From the NCBI RefSeq assembly GCF_040448675.1, contig NZ_CP159289.1:6741001-6805000 (forward strand): a stretch of DNA of 64,000 nucleotides. The letters run 5' to 3'. Every line of letters begins with the position of its first letter. Positions within the stretch are counted from its first letter, which is position 1. Below, one piece after another: positions 61,591 through 64,000 of the stretch. The position numbers and the translations under genes are program-made. Below the pieces are notes generated by a model. It made no database searches, was not told the DNA's origin, and worked only from the letters and a program-made list of their open reading frames with translations. The DNA comes from Dyadobacter sp. 676. Lineage in GTDB: Bacteria; Bacteroidota; Bacteroidia; Cytophagales; Spirosomataceae.

Positions 61591-62733
61591 TCAACCTTCG
61601 TCGCCGGTGTTTTTCATTTTCATTAAAACCGCGTAGGCATTCCGCACTACCACCTTCGATTCGGCCCTGATGCCCGCTCCGCCGACCTGCTGAAAACCGT
61701 CCTTGACGGCCCCCGGCGCGATTTCAATCATTTCAAAACTGCCCGGATCACGCTCGACAAAGACGAACGACTTGTTCTCCCAGCGCACTACGGCGTCTTC
61801 GGGTACGGTAAGCGCGCGGCCGCTCTGCACGGAAACTTCGCCGTTCATGAACATTCCAGGCACCAGCGCAGGGCTATACCGATCAAAATGACAATGCACT
61901 TCTGCCATTCTGTCATTCGTGAGGCTTTTGCCGATCAGGATAATTTCCGCGGTGAATTTTTTCGATGGATCGGCATTGGTGTAAGCGGTTACGCGCTGGC
62001 CGACCGACAATGCATGCAGGTCTTTTTCAAAAACATTCAATGCCAGATGGATGTCGCGCGGGTCGACCAGCTCGAAAAGCATGTCGGTGGGAGCGGTATA
62101 TTTGCCCACGTTGACATTCACTTTCGAAACGAATCCGTCTATCGGAGAAACGATCGGCACCGTTTTGGAAATATTTTCCGGGCTCAGCTTCCCGGGCACA
62201 ATCCCGATCACTTCCAGTTTCCTCGCCAACGCGTTCACCAGGATACGCTGCGTTTCCACTTCGGCCTTAGCCTGTTGCAGGACTTTGTCGCTGCTGGCCT
62301 TGCTCTGGTTGAGGTCTTTCTGCCGAACGTATTCCGCTTCGGCCAGTTCGAATTTCTCGCGGGCGGTCAGAAAATCCTGTTGTAACTGGATAAACTGCAT
62401 ATCTTCGAGTTCAGCCAGTACCTGTCCCTTCCGCACATGCATTCCGGGCAGCATTTTTGTTGATTTCAGGTATCCTCCCAACGGAAAACTCAAACTGACG
62501 GTGCTCTGCGGAGGCACATCGATCTTTCCCTGAAGCGTAAGCACGCCCGCGACATTTTTGACAGCCGGGTTCCCTACCTCGATACCGACGTTCCGGATTT
62601 GTTGTGGATCAAACGACACCAGGCGCATGGTCGGCGGGGCTTCAACCGGCTTTTCGGCGGGTTGCTCCCGGGCGGGCCCCGTGCACGAAACACTGGCACA
62701 GAACAGAGCGGATATTAAAATGTATGGTTTCAT
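61591..62733 (-). CDS. Efflux RND periplasmic adaptor lipoprotein (CusB/CzcB-like)
   Basis: A 380-residue membrane-fusion protein. Lipoprotein signal MKPYILISALFCASVSC with Cys at residue 17, then a lipoyl-type domain (PLGGYLKSTKMLPGMHVRKG), an alpha hairpin (AEAEYVRQKDLNQSKASSDK), the second lipoyl half (IVSPIDGFVSKVNVNVGKY) and beta-barrel part. The sequence is closest in style to CusB/CzcB adaptors of heavy-metal or cation pumps. It lies 10 bp after the TolC-type gene; the RND pump itself is not in the window and should be just upstream. Confidence 0.9.
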   Translation of the reverse strand: MKPYILISALFCASVSCTGPAREQPAEKPVEAPPTMRLVSFDPQQIRNVGIEVGNPAVKNVAGVLTLQGKIDVPPQSTVSLSFPLGGYLKSTKMLPGMHVRKGQVLAELEDMQFIQLQQDFLTAREKFELAEAEYVRQKDLNQSKASSDKVLQQAKAEVETQRILVNALARKLEVIGIVPGKLSPENISKTVPIVSPIDGFVSKVNVNVGKYTAPTDMLFELVDPRDIHLALNVFEKDLHALSVGQRVTAYTNADPSKKFTAEIILIGKSLTNDRMAEVHCHFDRYSPALVPGMFMNGEVSVQSGRALTVPEDAVVRWENKSFVFVERDPGSFEMIEIAPGAVKDGFQQVGGAGIRAESKVVVRNAYAVLMKMKNTGDEG

Positions 62734-62743
62734 GGTGATGTTC

Positions 62744-64000
62744 TTACTGATTGTTCAAATGGAGTAATTCGATGACGGCCTCGTTGTAGCTGCCCAATGC
62801 ATTCACATATTCGCTCCGTATGGCGATCGATTGCCCGGCCAGGATCACCCACTGCAGGTAATCGATTTCGCCGCTGATGAACTGACGGTCGGCGGCGGAA
62901 AGGATCGTTTCCGCATTCGGAAGTCCCTGTTGCTCGTAGTAGCGAAGATTTTCGGCAAATTTCCGGACCTGTTCTTCCGCATTCCGGAGGTCGGAGCGGA
63001 GACGTCGCGCCACAAGCTCTTCTTCGTTCCGCGCCCGCAGCCAGTCGAGACGGGCGGCCGAAACCTGCGCTCTTTGTGCCTTGAAAAACAAGGGAATATT
63101 GATCCCGAGCCCGTAATACCCGAAGCGGTCCCCCGCCGTCAGGTTAACCTCCCGGCCATCAAGCAGCTGCGTTCCGCGAAGGCTCTGGTTGTTGTACGAC
63201 GCCGAAATTTCCGGCAGCATTTTCGCCTTTTCCATACGATACCGGAAGTACGCCGACTGCGTCAATTGCTTCCCGATTTCCAGCTGGGGCAGATCCGCCG
63301 GGATAACGCTATCGGGCATTGCGGCTATCCTGGGCACATTCCACCGCGGGGTGTAGGTCAGCGAGTCCTGTATCCAGAAATTAAACCTTTCCAGAACAAT
63401 GCCCAGGTCGTGCCTTACGAGGTTCAACTGATTGGCGACCTGTTGCTTCTGTGAACTGGCGGCTGTTTTTTCCAGCACATTGGAAGCGCCCCGCTCGAAC
63501 CGGAGGTTGGATTTGGTTTCAAAGCCGGTAAAAATACTGTCTGCATAAATCAGCAGCTTTTCCCGCTCTTTCAATACGGCATATTCATAAAAAAGTCGTC
63601 TTACGCCCGTGCGTACTTCTTGCTCGGTAAACTTCGCGCGCGCCTGAGCGGCAAGATAATCGGCCTCGCGGCCCTTCCGCTGGTTCGTATAAACCGACGG
63701 AAATGCGATCGTTTGCGTGATACCGATACGGGTATCGTTGTTCGGGCTATTGAACTTGCCATAATCAGCACTGATGCCCGTTTTGGCGATATCGAAAGCA
63801 CTGCGCCGTAACTGCTCCGCGGCTTGCATGCCCAACCGGCCGCTTTTGACGCTTCTGTTATGCCCCAGCGCCTTTTGCTCCGCTTCTTCGAGGGTTATCG
63901 TGCGGTCCTGCGCCTGCGCCAAACTGGTAAATAACAGCAATCCCAGCACGCCGGCTACCGTCCTGCCGGTCGTTTTGTTTTTTGTATTAAAAAGTAGATA
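62744..64000 (-). CDS. TolC-family outer membrane efflux protein, 5' end at or beyond the window edge
   Basis: An outer membrane factor of at least 401 residues. The frame is open from base 64000. A GTG at 63949 could start it, but the codons before it (YLLFNTKNKTTGRTVAG) supply the basic N-region expected of a signal peptide whose core and cleavage site are VLGLLLFTSLAQAQ, so the true start is probably beyond the window. The body shows TolC-like coiled coils (LEEAEQKALGHNRSVKSGRL; LRSDLRNAEEQVRKFAENLR). It is in an operon with the CusB/CzcB-like adaptor. Confidence 0.88.
   Translation of the reverse strand, partial: YLLFNTKNKTTGRTVAGVLGLLLFTSLAQAQDRTITLEEAEQKALGHNRSVKSGRLGMQAAEQLRRSAFDIAKTGISADYGKFNSPNNDTRIGITQTIAFPSVYTNQRKGREADYLAAQARAKFTEQEVRTGVRRLFYEYAVLKEREKLLIYADSIFTGFETKSNLRFERGASNVLEKTAASSQKQQVANQLNLVRHDLGIVLERFNFWIQDSLTYTPRWNVPRIAAMPDSVIPADLPQLEIGKQLTQSAYFRYRMEKAKMLPEISASYNNQSLRGTQLLDGREVNLTAGDRFGYYGLGINIPLFFKAQRAQVSAARLDWLRARNEEELVARRLRSDLRNAEEQVRKFAENLRYYEQQGLPNAETILSAADRQFISGEIDYLQWVILAGQSIAIRSEYVNALGSYNEAVIELLHLNNQ

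Overview
The window looks like a chromosomal segment of a Cytophagales-type Bacteroidota bacterium, close to Dyadobacter or Spirosoma. This rests on family content, not on a database search: two SusC/SusD pairs, Tat-exported sugar-acid enzymes, a fused trehalose synthase/phosphatase, LytS/LytTR signalling, and promoters with a TAnnTTTG -7 box instead of TATAAT. Coding density is high. No rRNA, tRNA, CRISPR array, transposase or phage gene was seen.

Layout. 1-1.7 kb: tandem Tat-exported xylose-isomerase-like TIM barrels, the first cut by the window edge and frameshifted. 2.1-6.3 kb: a frameshifted TPR protein and gyrA. 6.5-11.1 kb: a plus-strand set (GntP permease, RidA, a D-serine dehydratase/D-threonine aldolase-type enzyme, M19 dipeptidase) suited to D-amino-acid or dipeptide use. 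11.4-18.8 kb: housekeeping and regulatory genes (DinB-like, Crp/Fnr, OtsAB fusion, a divergent SDR/HxlR pair, Nudix).

18.8-39.1 kb is the main feature: about 20 kb, all on the minus strand, for sugar or sugar-acid use. In transcription order it has SusC/SusD, a ManD-like dehydratase, a LacI regulator, two more enolase-superfamily dehydratases, a second SusC/SusD pair, a PQQ dehydrogenase with an inserted cytochrome c domain, 2-keto-3-deoxy-galactonokinase (frameshifted), KDPG/KDPGal aldolase, an ExuT/DgoT-type MFS transporter and a GNAT enzyme. All three dehydratases carry Tat-type N-termini and the PQQ enzyme has a Sec-type signal. The set therefore reads as a De Ley-Doudoroff-like pathway whose oxidation and dehydration steps occur in the periplasm, followed by import, phosphorylation and aldol cleavage inside the cell. 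LacI-type operator candidates lie before the first SusC.

39.7-50.7 kb: a LytS/LytTR two-component pair, an AraC regulator with a zinc-type oxidoreductase (and a textbook 21-bp-spaced direct repeat), and a TetR-TolC-adaptor-RND efflux operon with two matching TetR operators. 50.8-61.5 kb: a possible sulfur/redox region with a cytochrome c peroxidase, a DsbD N-terminal-like protein, a TlpA thioredoxin, a TonB receptor, a DUF4397-like lipoprotein and a Cys-type sulfatase. Three sites of one palindrome (TAGTCTA-N9-TAGACTA) lie before the TlpA, TonB and sulfatase genes. A 29-codon Cys-rich leader peptide overlapping a terminator-like hairpin precedes the TonB gene and looks like a cysteine attenuator. 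61.6-64 kb: a second efflux adaptor/TolC pair that runs off the window.

Four genes carry a single-base frameshift, three of them in seven-base homopolymers. Either the assembly has homopolymer overcalls or these genes are really interrupted; this decides whether the central kinase of the sugar-acid pathway works.
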